This document shows positions 24,257-36,086 of a stretch of 64,000 bases of DNA, one piece after another (position 1 is the first letter of the stretch; every line of letters begins with the position of its first letter). The position numbers were made by a program, and so were the translations under genes. The notes beneath the pieces are model-generated. The model was given only the letters and a program-made list of their open reading frames with translations, ran no database searches and was not told the DNA's origin. Location: the NCBI RefSeq assembly GCF_050436995.1, contig NC_134749.1:13658001-13722000 (forward strand), given 5' to 3'. Origin of the DNA: Anticarsia gemmatalis (lineage: Eukaryota > Arthropoda > Insecta > Lepidoptera > Erebidae).

Positions 24257-24725
24257 GCCATCAAAAACATTCTGTAAAAACCTCAAGTCTCGCCGTAAAA
24301 AGTTGTGAGATCTGTATAATACCAAGTCGATTAATCTATCTAGTCTCTACTTAAAGGAACTTCTGTCTTAAGTTATTACGTATGTTATTATCATGCCAAT
24401 TTAAAAAAAAATACCTTTAAAACAAATAGACCGACCTGGCCATCGCATGATTTGATTATTAGTATGTATCACACTAGACAGCACGACGAGAAGTTAATGC
24501 TCCTGAAATGTTAATGGCGAATTTGTGTTTTCTTGCGATGACCAAGTCGATCTATTTGTTTTAAAGGTATTTTTTTTTTAAATTGGCATGATAATAACAT
24601 ACGTAATAACTTAAGACAGAAGGTCCTTTAAGTAGAGACTAGATAGATTAATCGACTTGGTATTATACAGATCTCACAACTTTTTACGGCGAGACTTGAG
24701 GTTTTTACAGAATGTTTTTGATGGC
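24257..24725. mobile_element. Foldback element with 190-bp near-identical arms
   Basis: The left arm 24257-24447 and right arm 24534-24725 are inverted copies. They start GCCATCAAAAACATTCTG and end CATCGCA inwards. I count only about four substitutions and one base of homopolymer difference over 190 bp. The 86-bp loop is unique. There is no open frame of interest and no second copy in the window. A transcript through it would fold into one long duplex. Confidence 0.92.
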
Positions 24726-25009
24726 ATCTCACTTCTTTTTGTAGAGCGAACATAAGTCCAATTTGTATGGAAAGACGTTATATTTTTTCATAATTCAACA
24801 TATTTTCCTATGGGAATGTTGTTCAGTTTCATGGGCAAAACACCCTTACCCACCCTATACCCCCTCCCGTTATGCCTCATATAGTATGTACCTATTTACA
24901 CCTATTTATTTTATTTTCTACAGTAATAATAATTCATTAACTGCAAATGTAACCGTGTAATCTTATACATTTATATGGGATTACAAAGTTATTGTTGCAG
25001 TTGGTGTAT

Positions 25010-25440
25010 TTAGAAAACTGGACCGAAATTAGAAAATATTGGATTTTTCCCATGATTAGGACACTAAACCCTATTTGTATCCTAAATTTTAAGCTTCTAA
25101 GTCTGCTAGAAGTACCTTAGACTTTTGATGATCGGTGAGTCAGTGAGTCAGTGAGTCAGTGAATCAGTGAATCAGTGAGTGACAAAATTCAAAATTTTAA
25201 CAAGTTGTCATTCTTAAACTACTAGTTCAAATTGACTGAAATTTTAAACATACCGTATTTATACAATGACTGATTAGTTGCTGAAAATCCAGGCTTCTTG
25301 TTTTATCCACAACGAAATTATAGGGGTGTCAAAAATAGCCCGAATTGCTTCGAGAAAAGGATGTTACGGCCGTGCCGCTTTTTTTTTGCTCGACTTGCGG
25401 GGGCACTTCCGTGCCCCCAGATATATTCCGAGCATAGTAC
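25010..25440 (+). repeat. Unclassified interspersed repeat with GTGAGTCA array and terminal hairpin
   Basis: Six 8-bp units (GTGAGTCA three times, GTGAATCA twice, GTGAGTGA) occupy 25135-25182. A perfect 8-bp stem GGGGGCAC TTCC GTGCCCCC lies at 25399-25418, just after a T-rich run. This combination of an 8-bp array and a GC hairpin is one I associate with a dispersed lepidopteran repeat. The outer borders are approximate. Confidence 0.5.
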
Positions 25441-27752
25441 TTACTTTTTTTTAAATCGGTAAAAAGGCAGTATTACCCAAAATACATACTACTAATGCGA
25501 TGAATGCGAAATGTGCTTGTAGTTTACAAGCACATTTCGCCCAATATTATTAACAAAGCCTCCCTAAACTTAGACTTGAAATCAAGACCCAGTATCTACA
25601 AGATACATCTAGTTCACTAACTAAATCCATCACTCCAAGTCAAATATTCCATTACATATAAGTCAAACAGATCGGTAGTCGATCTGTATGTTAAAACAAA
25701 CAGCGCTACCAGTGACGAGAGGACAGCTTCAGGCGAGCTTTGATGACAGGTGATAGCAAATACTGCCTGGTGTGATTTTACACTGAAGTTAGGTAGGTAC
25801 ATGTGTTGGATTAGTAGAGCGAGAGAGACTAGTGTTTGATGCACTCGGTACTATGTCTAATAACTTATGATTTACATAACGAGAGCATGATTTACTGCTT
25901 CGTGTATGTCAAAAAATCACTGACAGGTACATTCCTTAAATATGCGGGTTACTAATGTCCTTAATTCTAAATTTGCTTCAGCCACCCGCGCACCTTGTAT
26001 ACAAGTTGCTCTCTACTTTTTTTAAAATATTTTTTTCATGTACATATTTCTAAAGGGCTTATAAAATGCTATTGCAAATTACGTAAAAAAGGAAAGAAGA
26101 AAAGAAGGTCGGATTAGGTGTAAATGCAGTTGTGTGAGAATAACTAAAAATCATAAAACAAACTTATTTACTGTTACTTTTGAAGTTAATATTATCAACC
26201 AAAAAATGCAAAAGCTCATTAAATATTTAAACCAAAAATATAAAGTAGGTATATTATTCTACACAGAACACAAACAAACACCGATAAGTTTGGAAACAAT
26301 AAATAACTCTTTCGTTGTCGCAGACGGTTGCCGCCATTACTTACTGGCATTTACAGTACACCGGAAAATCTTATACTTGAGACAATAATTTACTGTTTTC
26401 ACAGAAAAACTAGACACCTTTAACCGAATAACACACATTATACGAGTAATACAATCGAATACATAGTTAAGAAACCTAACGTTACATACCGGTGAGTATA
26501 ACAGTATTTTGAAATGTCATTTTATAGATTTTCTCTCGCCTTCCATACTAAAATTATCCGTAATTAAGAATGTGTTTTATCCTGGCTTTATTAAATGATA
26601 AACTTCTCAAATTTTAAATGAATCCATCCATACACCCGTCTTTGTAAGATTTCCGAAATAATAATAGAAGGCCTAAATTTTATTTTTGTCTTAAACATGT
26701 GATTTTATAAGGTTTCATCTGCATTTATTAGGATAGGGTGAATTATTTCACTATTGAAGTTTTTATTGTGTCAAAATGCTGAAGTCTAATCTAAATTACG
26801 TAACCGACAGTTCGAATGTGTTTCACTTTAGGCTTACTATCTTTCTATATAATATCCAAATTCTAACCAAGACATAAAGCAATCCGTTAAAAAACACAAT
26901 TTTCACTCTCTCCCATCTTACATAATTGAAAAACGTCAGCATAACGTGTCCTATGATATATCAACACAATGTTACATAATAATGAAGGCTATAAACCGTG
27001 TGCTAAAAATACTCCACCATATTACTTCCGTAACCGTCGTAAAGAGAATCAAGGGATTGTGGGAGGAGCCCCCTTGACTTATTACAAAAGTTTATTATTA
27101 TATTTTGACTGCCATGCATTGGAGTATGTTGGTCCAAATGTTTGGCATACATCTTGGTTATAGTATTTTGAGTTCCTGACGACCGTTGACCGAATAAAGT
27201 TAATAATTAATTCGAATTCTATCTTATTTCTTTTGGTCGAGCGAAGCGCTCAATTGAAAAAATCTAAAACACAATATTTGTAGCAAAGATTCAAGTTTGT
27301 AGTGTTTTTACTTGTTTATCTTATGGCTATCGTAACACTCAGCTTCAGACACTAACACTACTAACGGTTTTATTAAACCCACGTATTTTAGAGACCGATT
27401 CACGTGACTAAAGAACTCCACTCATAACAAATAATTTTCAATTACAGTTACAATTTAACATTATTCCTTCAAGGTTAAATTTTGACTACGTATGGCACTA
27501 CTATTAAAGTCTTTTACTAAAACCATACAACAGACACGTGTTCTTAAACGAGGTGTACTCGTGTATATGTTTATATAAGCAAGGTCAATATTAACTCATT
27601 ATCCCATACAAACTTATACCCACGTAACTTTATTATTACATGTATGGAGATTGTATGTATGAAACAGACTTGAAGTAATTTTGAACAGACTATGATACTT
27701 TTTTAAGAATGTGTTGCTTATTTTTGATAAATATTATTAATCTATACTAATA
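25441..27752. other. AT-rich DNA, nothing recognised
   Basis: Open frames at 25617-25844 (-), 26134-26388 (+) and 26969-27163 (+) lack recognisable motifs or GC-ending codons. A small inverted pair (ATGTGCTTGTAG TTTACAAGCACAT) lies at 25509-25536. Confidence 0.4.
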
Positions 27753-27963
27753 TCTATACTAATATTATAAAGCTGAAGAGTTTGTTTGTTTGTTTGTTTG
27801 TTTGTTTGAACGCGCTAATCTCAGGAACTACTGGTCCGATTTGAAAAATTCTTTCAGTGTTAGATAGCCCATTTATCGAGGAAGGCTATAGGCTATATAA
27901 CATCACGCTACATAACATCACATTCTCTTAGGTGACGCAAGCGAAGTTGCGCGGGTCAGCTAG
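27753..27963 (+). mobile_element. Short Helitron, textbook structure
   Basis: It starts TCTATACTAATATTATAAAG after A (27752) and ends GGGTCAGCTAG before T (27964), so it is inserted exactly between A and T. A hairpin CGCAA-GCGAAG-TTGCG sits at 27936-27951, about 8 bp before the terminal CTAG, as in canonical Helitrons. A (GTTT)n run follows the 5' end (about 27780-27808). It is 211 bp and carries no helicase, so it is non-autonomous. A duplicated TCTATACTAA at 27741 precedes it. Confidence 0.93.
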
Positions 27964-30212
27964 TTTTACATAAACCTGTACTGCGGCGGACTTCATTCTA
28001 AAAATCCAAAATACGTGTAAATGAGTGACACAGACATTAATTGAAGAATTGAATTGAATTGAATTTAAAGAAGGTGTTTAAGAGAGTAAAGAGAGTGAAT
28101 TTGAAAAGCGTTTACAAATAAGTAAACAAGTGGTAATATAGTAGTACATTTGTACACATACAATTTATAATATATAATATTTTTTTAACAGTTACTGCCC
28201 CACTGCTGGCTCGAACGAGGGATTTTTATACTATTGAAAACAAAATAATATGTAGGATATTATGTAATGATAGAACTCTCTTTTACAGTATTATTTGAAA
28301 CAATTCCTTTTATACAATATACGTAGGATAGAAAATATCAGATTATGTTATTGGATATTAGCGCAAATAAACAAACAGAATTTATAATTATGTATGAACC
28401 GAAGGTTATTAAAATAATATTTTCCTGTTTGTTTCATGTGTTTATCTAAATATTTAGACATGATTATTACGTATTATTAATTTGAAATATCATTTTCAAA
28501 TTAAATATAATCACAGTCTAAACTACATGTGTCACTAACCATCCTACATTTTAACACAATTTTATTAATTGACAAAATACACAATTTCAACGAGTATCTT
28601 ATAAGTTAACATAACAAAATTCTCTTAAAAAAAAAACTAACTGTCCATTAATAAACGTTGTACAAGCACAGATCGATAATCACGCGTTTTGCCACTTTCA
28701 ATCAATTTTAAATTGTATATTATAGAAAAAGACAACACACTGTACTACTTAGCAAAGCTTGCACAACATTTATGAGTAAAACAATAAAAGTACATACAAA
28801 TGACTATATCAGCGTAGTTATTCTATGAACAAGCAATAAACTTTTCTAACAGTATTAAAGAAAACTTCGTTGCGTATATTGCGTGCAGTGGACTCAACTC
28901 ATGAAAGGTTTAAGACAGGAACACAAAGGGGAGGAAACGCGCCTTGTTTACTCCTAATGGACTGACTTACCCTTAGAAATATGGGGTTATTTATAAATAT
29001 AATTTAATTAAATTTTATGTAGAGATTGTTTCGAGGAAATTGTTATTTTTGTTTTCATGGCACGTGTTTGATTTACATATTACACGTGCACAATTGTTTT
29101 TTGAATACAAATTGGGTGCAGATTTATTTTTGTCGTTTGATATTTATGGTAAAGCACATTAAAGAGGTATTGAACAAATATGAATATAACGAATTTAAAA
29201 ATACGTGTTGTAATATAATCATAACAAATAATTAAATATTAGCTAAAAATAAGTAATAAAAACCAAAAAAAATATAGCAATAAAATAACATACAAATTAA
29301 TCTCATCCAAGGACCAACACACAAAATCGTAAAAAAGTCGTAGAATGTCGTTTTAAAATTACTATTTCACCCAAAACTGAACTCAAAGCGAAATAAATTT
29401 CCACGTATTAAACACCTCATAATTAAAATCGTACATTTCAGTGATTAAAACCGTTTAATTAAGCAACCATTTGCTTTATCACTCAATCGTTTCAGCTCAT
29501 TAGTTGCAGATCTGCTTTGTGAAACACTGAAACGTTCTGTTTCGATAAACTTTGAAATAGTGCCTGAATTTTTTTGGGAGTAAATAAGACAATGTTTCAA
29601 AAGCAATATAAATACGTGCCTTATTTTACTATAATGTAAATTCAGCCAACAATAAAAAAAATACTAAAAAATGTCCAATATTATTTTTTTTATTTCGAAT
29701 TAAAACCTTTTACAGCTTGTAGGCAATGGTGTATTTATTTTAATTTTTATGCAAAAAATATATCTAGAATTATGGCAGTAAAATTCGCAAACTATACACA
29801 TTTTGTATTATTATAACTATTTCAAAATTGTCCAACAAAAATATGAGCGCAAGTGTTAAAAAATTCATTGTGAAAACTATTCTTTAGTTATTAAGGTCAC
29901 TTCGTTAGTTATTACTCTCAAAGAAGATCTTTTTAAAAGAAACCTTATGCATTTAATCAAGAGAGTATGCAGATTTATTCTCGCCAAGGAAAGGCTCAGA
30001 TTAATATTAAAACCAATTTTTCTTAATGATTGCTTCATTATGCAAGAAAGTGCTAGACAGTCTAGGAAAGTCTTACATTTGAGTTAAGATATTCTTTGGA
30101 AACAATGACATAATTGGACTACTGTAATACTATATATACTATTATACTATATATACTATATGTAATAATGTAATACTAATTCATCAGTAATGTGAAGAAT
30201 TTTTGGTCTTAT
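27964..30212. other. AT-rich DNA, nothing recognised
   Basis: A short minus-strand S2 scrap (GTTACTGCCCCACTGCTGG) lies near 28189-28210. An AT-only run (TACTATATATACTATTATAC) lies near 30126-30165. No coding exon was recognised. Confidence 0.4.
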
Positions 30213-30395
30213 AGGTTACTTCGGAAGGTCGTGGGTTCGATTCCCACGGACACGGAGCAACTATTTGTGCGATCCACAATTAGTTGTTACGGGTCTAATT
30301 GTACTTTGTGCCTGTTGCTTGTATGTTTGTAAAAGTCCCCGCAAATAAAGAGCAACTCTTAGTGCGGGAGTTGACTGTGTAAAAAATATAATAAA
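30213..30395 (+). repeat. tRNA-derived SINE, family S1, 5'-truncated copy
   Basis: It begins at the B-box region (AGGTCGTGGGTTCGATTCCC) and continues through GTGCGATCCACAATTAG, GTATGTTTGTAAAAGTCCCC and TTAGTGCGGGAGTTGAC to an A-rich tail. Confidence 0.85.
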
Positions 30396-31452
30396 AGAAA
30401 AAAATGATTCATATTGGGAAAATTTCAAATGCTTCATAATTATGCGCATTCTATCATATATGTATTTTTACAATTATTTTAAGTACACTATTTAACTTCT
30501 ATCTGTGAAAAAGTTTAGTGCCCAAATTCTGTAGCAGGTCCTGATTGTTCTACGCCGTAGCAGCTTCTACGAATCGTAGAACACCGTTGTCGTATTAACA
30601 AGCAGTAGAGGGGTCGCGAAACAAAATGCAAATGAATTCCTACAACGGAATATTCAGCAGGTCTCACACATTTACATGTAGATTGACTGCAAAGAAGTGA
30701 TTCGTTTGCTAACACCCCTTTCGCTGTTATTTGACAGAAAAATTTTAAAAAATTGGTGTTACAGCCTAATTTTTTGTTAACAATAAGCTTATATTGTCAA
30801 AGTTTTAGTTATTCATAATAAACATCTAGCAAAAATAAAATCAAAAACGTAAAATACTATTTGTAGATCAAACGTTTTGTATTCCGATGTGGGAGGAAAT
30901 CGAAGTTTTGACCCGAAAATTTTGACCACAATTGTCAACTTCCCAACTCGCGGTAAATTTATTAAATGTAACTTCGACTATAAATTCTAAATGTCAATGT
31001 TTTATCACGAGATTTCATTATTATTCTGAACTTTTGAACCGCTGAAATTTTATTTAGCAAGAGAGTGCAGTATTTGAAAGAAGTCAACTAAATAGATTAT
31101 GAATGAATAATATGGGACTAACATTGTAAGTAACACATCAAGGTCTATTAAATACTTCTAAATATTTTGTTCATACAAGTAGGTGTAGGTAGATGTGTTA
31201 AGGGCTACATGTTGTTAAGATTTTCTATGAATCACAGCAAAAACTCCTGGATATATAATATTATAATGGATTAATGTAAATGGGTCTTAAATGCGATTTA
31301 AAATTAAAGGTTACAATACATTTATGTTTCGTCGTTTTAATCGAATTACATTAACCGTGGTCAGGATGCCGTGATTATAATATGACCCGTTGCATTATAA
31401 TATGATCTACACTTTGGGAGAGTTAAAAAACATCAACTCCTGGCTTGTTTAA
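30396..31452. other. AT-rich DNA with an unclassified GC-richer patch
   Basis: 30520-30720 is GC-richer, with repeated TCTACG and CGTAG words (TTCTACGCCGTAGCAGC) like those at 39441-39501, so it is probably a relic of a shared repeat. No gene was recognised. Confidence 0.35.
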
Positions 31453-31683
31453 AAACAACTAAAAACTTGCAAACGACTGCTGTATTTTGCTGTGTTCGAA
31501 AATGCATCGAGTATTCTCGACAATCAGTCCCCGGAGTGCCGTACGAAATGTGACGTCAATTTGGAGAGATGCCACGTTGCAAATGCAGTGGACGTGACAA
31601 AGCCTTCGCTGATGTCGCTTGCATATCGAGAGAACGACCGGTTATATGAACCGTGGAGTAAATGGTGCTACACTAGTGTGTAA
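31453..31683 (+). CDS. Unassigned open frame, possible exon
   Basis: The frame is open from 31453 to TAA at 31681-31683. From 31492 it reads FENASSILDNQSPECRTKC, then NLERCHVANAVDVTKP and MSLAYRENDRLYEPW. About half of third positions are G or C, well above the surroundings. It has two N-glycosylation sequons (NAS, NQS) and clustered cysteines, which would suit an extracellular segment. A strong donor-like GTAAAG begins at 31679, and another (GTAAAT) near 31662. I found no convincing acceptor and no TM1-TM4 exons between here and 35981, so linkage to the GPCR is speculation. Confidence 0.3.
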   Translation, partial: KQLKTCKRLLYFAVFENASSILDNQSPECRTKCDVNLERCHVANAVDVTKPSLMSLAYRENDRLYEPWSKWCYTSV

Positions 31684-32277
31684 AGTTTGATAGAGTAGCA
31701 GAGTTTAGAGGGCGATGGCCTTACTGTTAGTGTTATGATCCATAAGCTAGGTACACGCTAGAAGAGCTGAGCACGAGTAGAGCATAAATTATTTCATTGA
31801 AGATAGTCTAGTCTATTGTTACTAATTGTTTTGCCAATGGATGCATAATAATTAAATAAATAAGGTTTCTTCTATTGTTTCTGTCCAATCTTTTAAATGA
31901 ATAACCCACAATACAATATGAAGACTGACTCGCGAGACTCGAACGAGCGTGCTTCTTAAAGAATCTTGTCCTGGGCCCGTGCTGTGTTCGCACTCGGCTC
32001 TTCAAGCGTAGACCCACCTTTATGTTCCTTAAATCCCTGTGAACGCTAGAATGAACGTGTGGAGTGAAATTTAAACTTAATTACATTAGAACAATATGTA
32101 AACAAACTGATAGATTAACAGTATTGAGAGGTCGTGTACCTGACAGGACCTAAATCTCAGTGAACGCGATCGCCTATTTAATTAAAGTGTAATTTCAAGG
32201 GCTTAACCTAAACATACATAATATCACGTCTATAACAATCGAAAATGTAGGCAGAGGTGTATGAAATATACCAGTAG
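31684..32277. other. Non-coding DNA, nothing recognised
   Basis: A GC-richer patch at 31920-32020 gives a 69-codon minus-strand frame without recognisable motifs. Confidence 0.35.
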
Positions 32278-32448
32278 CGCGATTCTGTAAAGTCGGTACT
32301 GTCGAGTATCGAAATTTTGACATTTAGAATGTACTGCCAAAATATTTCCTACGACGCCCGTCAGAAGCGCTGATCAGATTTTCATACAAAATTTCTCAAT
32401 GACAGTTCGATTGTCGGTAGTCGATAGTAGTAGAGAATTGAGCTTCAA
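32278..32448. repeat. Foldback MITE family F1, second copy (incomplete)
   Basis: TCGAAATTTTGACATTTAGAATGTACTGCC, then GCGCTGATCAGATTTTCATAC and TTGTCGGTAGTCGATAGTAG match segments of 8464-8746. One arm is degraded. Confidence 0.8.
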
Positions 32449-33093
32449 GTTACTACTTACAGTCATCATCATCATTGCGTATGACATTTTCCTGCGTAGA
32501 TCATACACGCACAACAAGGTGACTGCACAAATACATGGTGGCAGCGGCTGTTTGGTTAACGGACCCTAATAAAACAAATTTGTTAGTACTAAATCTGCCA
32601 TGAACCAGGCGCAAAGTTTTTTGTTCTTTATTTAAAGTAATCAGTAAAAATCTCTACATACCTATTTCATGTAATGATAGTACTACCATCAAGGCTCAAT
32701 TTTTGTCATATAACCAATATGACTAATATATTTTATTTTCCTATACTAAAAATTATATTTTCGTATACATATTATTATCGTCGGCCTAAAGAAACGTACA
32801 CATTATTATTCTCATCATACCCGCGGCTAGGGAAGTGAATAACGATATATCAATCTTGTTCGAACAGAGTTTTATTTATGAAACAAGTGCGGAAGTTCTT
32901 ATGAACTGTGATCTGTTGACAGGAAAATATTTCTTAAAAACAGTAGTTCCTTAAAATTTTTGGGTGGCCTGTTTATTATATATTATGCTATTTATTCTTA
33001 TACCAGTATATATAACTCATTGCGTCACATTTCCCGAATACAGAACACATTACTTTGCCTTATAATTTTGTCCGCGGCTGCATTTACAAAAGA

Positions 33094-33259
33094 CTAACTT
33101 TTACCCGCGACTTCGTCCGCCACCTGGGAATGCGTCATTTTCCCGGGGTAAAGACTAGCCTTGGTCCTTTCTCGGGTATCAAAATATCCCCGTACCAAAG
33201 TTGTAAATCTGTAGTGAAAATGCATTTATAATATAAGTAAGTAAGTAAGTAAGTATGGA
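33094..33259 (-). mobile_element. Short Helitron (reverse orientation)
   Basis: The top strand begins CTAACTTTTACCCGCGACTT after A and ends AAGTATGGA before T. TTTTCCCGGGGTAAAG and CCTTTCTCGGGTATCAAAAT are shared with 44342-44773 and 47985-48174. The terminal CTAG has one substitution (CTAA). A (GTAA)n run at 33236-33254 lies near its 5' end. Confidence 0.8.
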
Positions 33260-34274
33260 TAAACAAGCCATCCCACTTCTTAGAAGTGTTTGGGATTGTT
33301 AATGAAAATTGACAAGCTATTCGTATTATTATTCAAAAATATTGCCATATAAAATTACCGGTAGCCTTTAAATTACAAGCAAATTATTAAAAGTACTTAG
33401 TCGACGAATAATAAATTTAAAAGTATTTTTATTTTCCTCACGAAGAAAAACAACCCTTTTACAAGAGCTTATTACTGTTATTCAAATAATATTTTTCTTA
33501 GAAGATATTTTTATCATTTCTTTCCTGTTTTTATTAGATTTGGGAGTTCCTCAATTATATTAAGTAGGTAGGTTTTTTGCCGATTATACTCAAAGAAACT
33601 TTGATTGGCAGTACTTAGAATGATTTGCAATTGAGGCATGATTATTACTGAGGAGGATTTAAATGTCTTTGTCCATCCCGTAACCCAGTTGTTTATTTTA
33701 CGTCAGTACAATTCTGTGACACTTCTTTTTGCATTTTATTTCACCCGCGTATTGAATAATATTATTTTGCATTGTTTTTTTCTACAAAATGATTAATAAT
33801 TATTCAGTTCATTCCAATTTAAAGCAGTTCAATAACTTTGCCACAAATCAATAATAAACGAACATACATTCGCAGATTTTATAATATTAGAAAGTATAAC
33901 AATGGAGGACAAAGATCAGAAATGCTGACCCCACTACCATATGGGATTTATAGTATGGAAGATATAGCGAGAGAGAGAGAGAGAGAGAAAGTATGAAAGT
34001 ATAGGTATGCCAAAATAATTTATAATTTATGAAACAAATTAACAAAATGTATCGCAGAATTACAACACACATAATTCATGACATTGTAATTAAAAAAGTT
34101 GTGAATATCATTTGGTGAATCCCAAATGGAATATTTACGTTTCAAGCAAACTTTGTTAAACATTTTGATTAAATTTCATGTACGATATCAGTTTTAACTG
34201 TTTTGAAACCAGCTGTTTAGTTTTATTACAGATCTAATCTGTATTTTAGCTAAAATATTGAAGAGTATTAAGCC
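33260..34274. other. AT-rich DNA with a (GA)n microsatellite
   Basis: About 22 bp of GA repeats lie at 33968-33989. Nothing else was recognised. Confidence 0.5.
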
Positions 34275-34640
34275 AGGGATACACTAGGGCCCGAATGTCC
34301 TAGGACATAGTGTCAGTCTCCATCCAGCACAACTGGATATAATGCGCTCATAGCCAGTTGGGCTCACCGGTTGGTAAACGATTTGTGGGTCAATCAACTG
34401 TTGGCGCGGTCATTCTATAGATGAGTGACCTCGAAGTGGTATTTGAACTGAGCGTCTCTGTGCTTCGGAGGGCACGTGAAAAGTAGGTCCCTATTGTTGT
34501 CTACTAAGATAACAGTTGTTAAGCCACGTCCAAGGCATTCGGGCGGCTTGAACAACTTTGATGTGACACTAGGTTGACCACTAACCATACGATATTGACA
34601 TATCTGGGACCTTGCGAGACGTATGTATATCTGTAGTGAC
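34275..34640 (-). repeat. Interspersed repeat family A, minus-strand copy
   Basis: The top strand reads CATCCAGCACAACTGGATAT, GTGGGTCAATC, GGTCATTCTATAGATGAGTG, GTGCTTCGGAGGGCACGTGA, CAGTTGTTAAGCCACG. The last ones are reverse complements of landmarks in the second half of 6812-7160. The 91-codon minus-strand frame 34415-34690 is repeat-derived. Confidence 0.65.
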
Positions 34641-35126
34641 GAGCAAAGCGTCAAATGGGTAGTAAGTAAACAGTAAAACAGAGAACGCATATTTATATGG
34701 ACCTAAATGTAGGCGTTTTCTGTCCTACTGAATAGTAAATGTATTTTGCCATATTACATACACACTCCACTAAAAACCTGACGAAGATTTCATTGAACCT
34801 ATGCTAGTTAAACAATGGTCAAATATAGGTCAAGATCATCGTTACAAATTTTCAAAGTGCAAAATCTAAAAAAAACAACCTATTTATCATCAAAGGAAGT
34901 AAAACGTTATCCTCGTTGCCTTAACGAGTCTTTACATTTGAGATAATCGATATAACCTTGAAAGGGAGAGATTACGATGTAATAATCAATGACTTATGAT
35001 CTTTTTACTTATCGTTAAGGAAAAATATAGGTCATGGCTTTAGGATTTTAAAACGAAAGAAATCTTTTATAATTCTATGAGTTTGTGTACATGTATGTAT
35101 GGGTTATGTCTTCAAAATCATTATAT

Positions 35127-35344
35127 TAGGTCGGGGAAAAAGTCTTTTCGCGTTATAGTATGTATGAACTTGTAATAAATCTTTTCTCTACACAAAAAAG
35201 CTCGATGTTTGGGTACCTCACGAGCTCGCTGAAAGAAATCTAATGAACCGTGTACTCATTTGCAATTCTTGAAGCCAAAGAGATTTAATTACATGTTCAA
35301 TGTTCATACATACTTTAATGCGTAAAGACTTTTTCCCTGACCTG
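35127..35344 (-). mobile_element. Mariner-like MITE, copy 1
   Basis: It starts TAGGTCGGGGAAAAAGTCTT and ends AAGACTTTTTCCCTGACCTG, matching the inverted ends of the copy at 57485-57686. Internally it reads in the opposite direction to that copy (TCTTTTCTCTACAC next to the left end here, next to the right end there). There is no transposase frame. TA lies at the left edge. Confidence 0.88.
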
Positions 35345-35878
35345 AATATATTATCTTATAAAAATAGACTCAATTTTGTATAAATATTGGCGATACGTAG
35401 ACAAAACTGAGTCGGGTTTTGTCGTTACAAAAATAAGGAGTGATAATCACTAATATCTAAAATTTCGATCTAAACGGGGAACTACTAAATTGCAATTAAT
35501 TCATTCCTATTTATATTCAAACTATTTTGGTACCTTGAACTTTCCTTCCTGTATTCAATTTTAATCGACGCGACGTAAACCTCGTTAATAGTAAGCATGT
35601 TAGGTCACCGCCCACACGAATATGTCCGGCGATTTCATAATTGAGTTGTGTGCATAAACTAAGGCCGCATTTACGATGGTCTATAATTATGGCACAATTA
35701 GCATATTGCACAGTATTGAAGAACATTTGGGCTTTTAAAGTGCAATATTTTTTGCAGTTTCTATATGAAGTGACGTTCTATTTAACTGTGCAATCTTATT
35801 GCACAGTACTACTGGCATTTTAATTTTTATAAAGTGCAGTACTTTTAGACAGTTGTGCAAGATGATGTTATATGATGT

Positions 35879-35913
35879 TAAAGTTGCAAATAATTAAGTA
35901 ATTTGCAACTTTA
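35879..35913. repeat. Perfect 13-bp hairpin
   Basis: TAAAGTTGCAAAT, 9 bp, ATTTGCAACTTTA. It lies 67 bp upstream of the first recognised GPCR exon, in the intron. Flanking GTGCAAT/ATTGCAC words (35700-35850) suggest a small decayed foldback element. Confidence 0.85.
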
Positions 35914-35980
35914 TTTTTAACGTTTTTTATAAACATGCAGTACAAATTTTAAAGCAATTGTACTGTTATTTTGTCTACAG

Positions 35981-36086
35981 GTATGGGTGGAACGCAGCAT
36001 CGAGTTTTGTACGGAGAAGTGGCCGGACTTAATCAAAAAAGAATTGTTTGGAGCGTTCAGTTTCGTGCTTGTTTACGCTATACCCG
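35981..36086 (+). CDS. Class A GPCR, internal exon (extracellular loop 2 and start of TM5)
   Basis: This is the first recognised exon of a rhodopsin-family receptor. It follows a good acceptor (pyrimidine tract, TTGTCTACAG) and ends at CCCG|GTGAGT, leaving phase 1. It encodes 35 residues plus one base. They include VERSIEFCTEKWP, matching the class A loop-2 pattern in which the conserved Cys (disulphide to TM3) is followed by E and WP, and then LFGAFSFVLVYAIP, the first part of TM5 with its conserved proline. The next exon completes the Pro-Gly-Cys junction in frame. The frame enters at phase 0, so an upstream exon must end after TM4. That exon was not found in the window. The identification rests on family-level motifs read here and not on a database match. 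Confidence 0.85.

Noticed and set aside
32460..32520. CAG followed by ATCATCATCATT then GCGTATGACATTTTCCTGCG, reading IIIIAYDIFLRRSYTHNK, like the end of a TM1 exon with a GTGACT donor
   Set aside because: The upstream part of TM1 (GN motif) is absent, ATC runs are common in moth repeats, and no matching TM2-TM4 exon follows before 35981.
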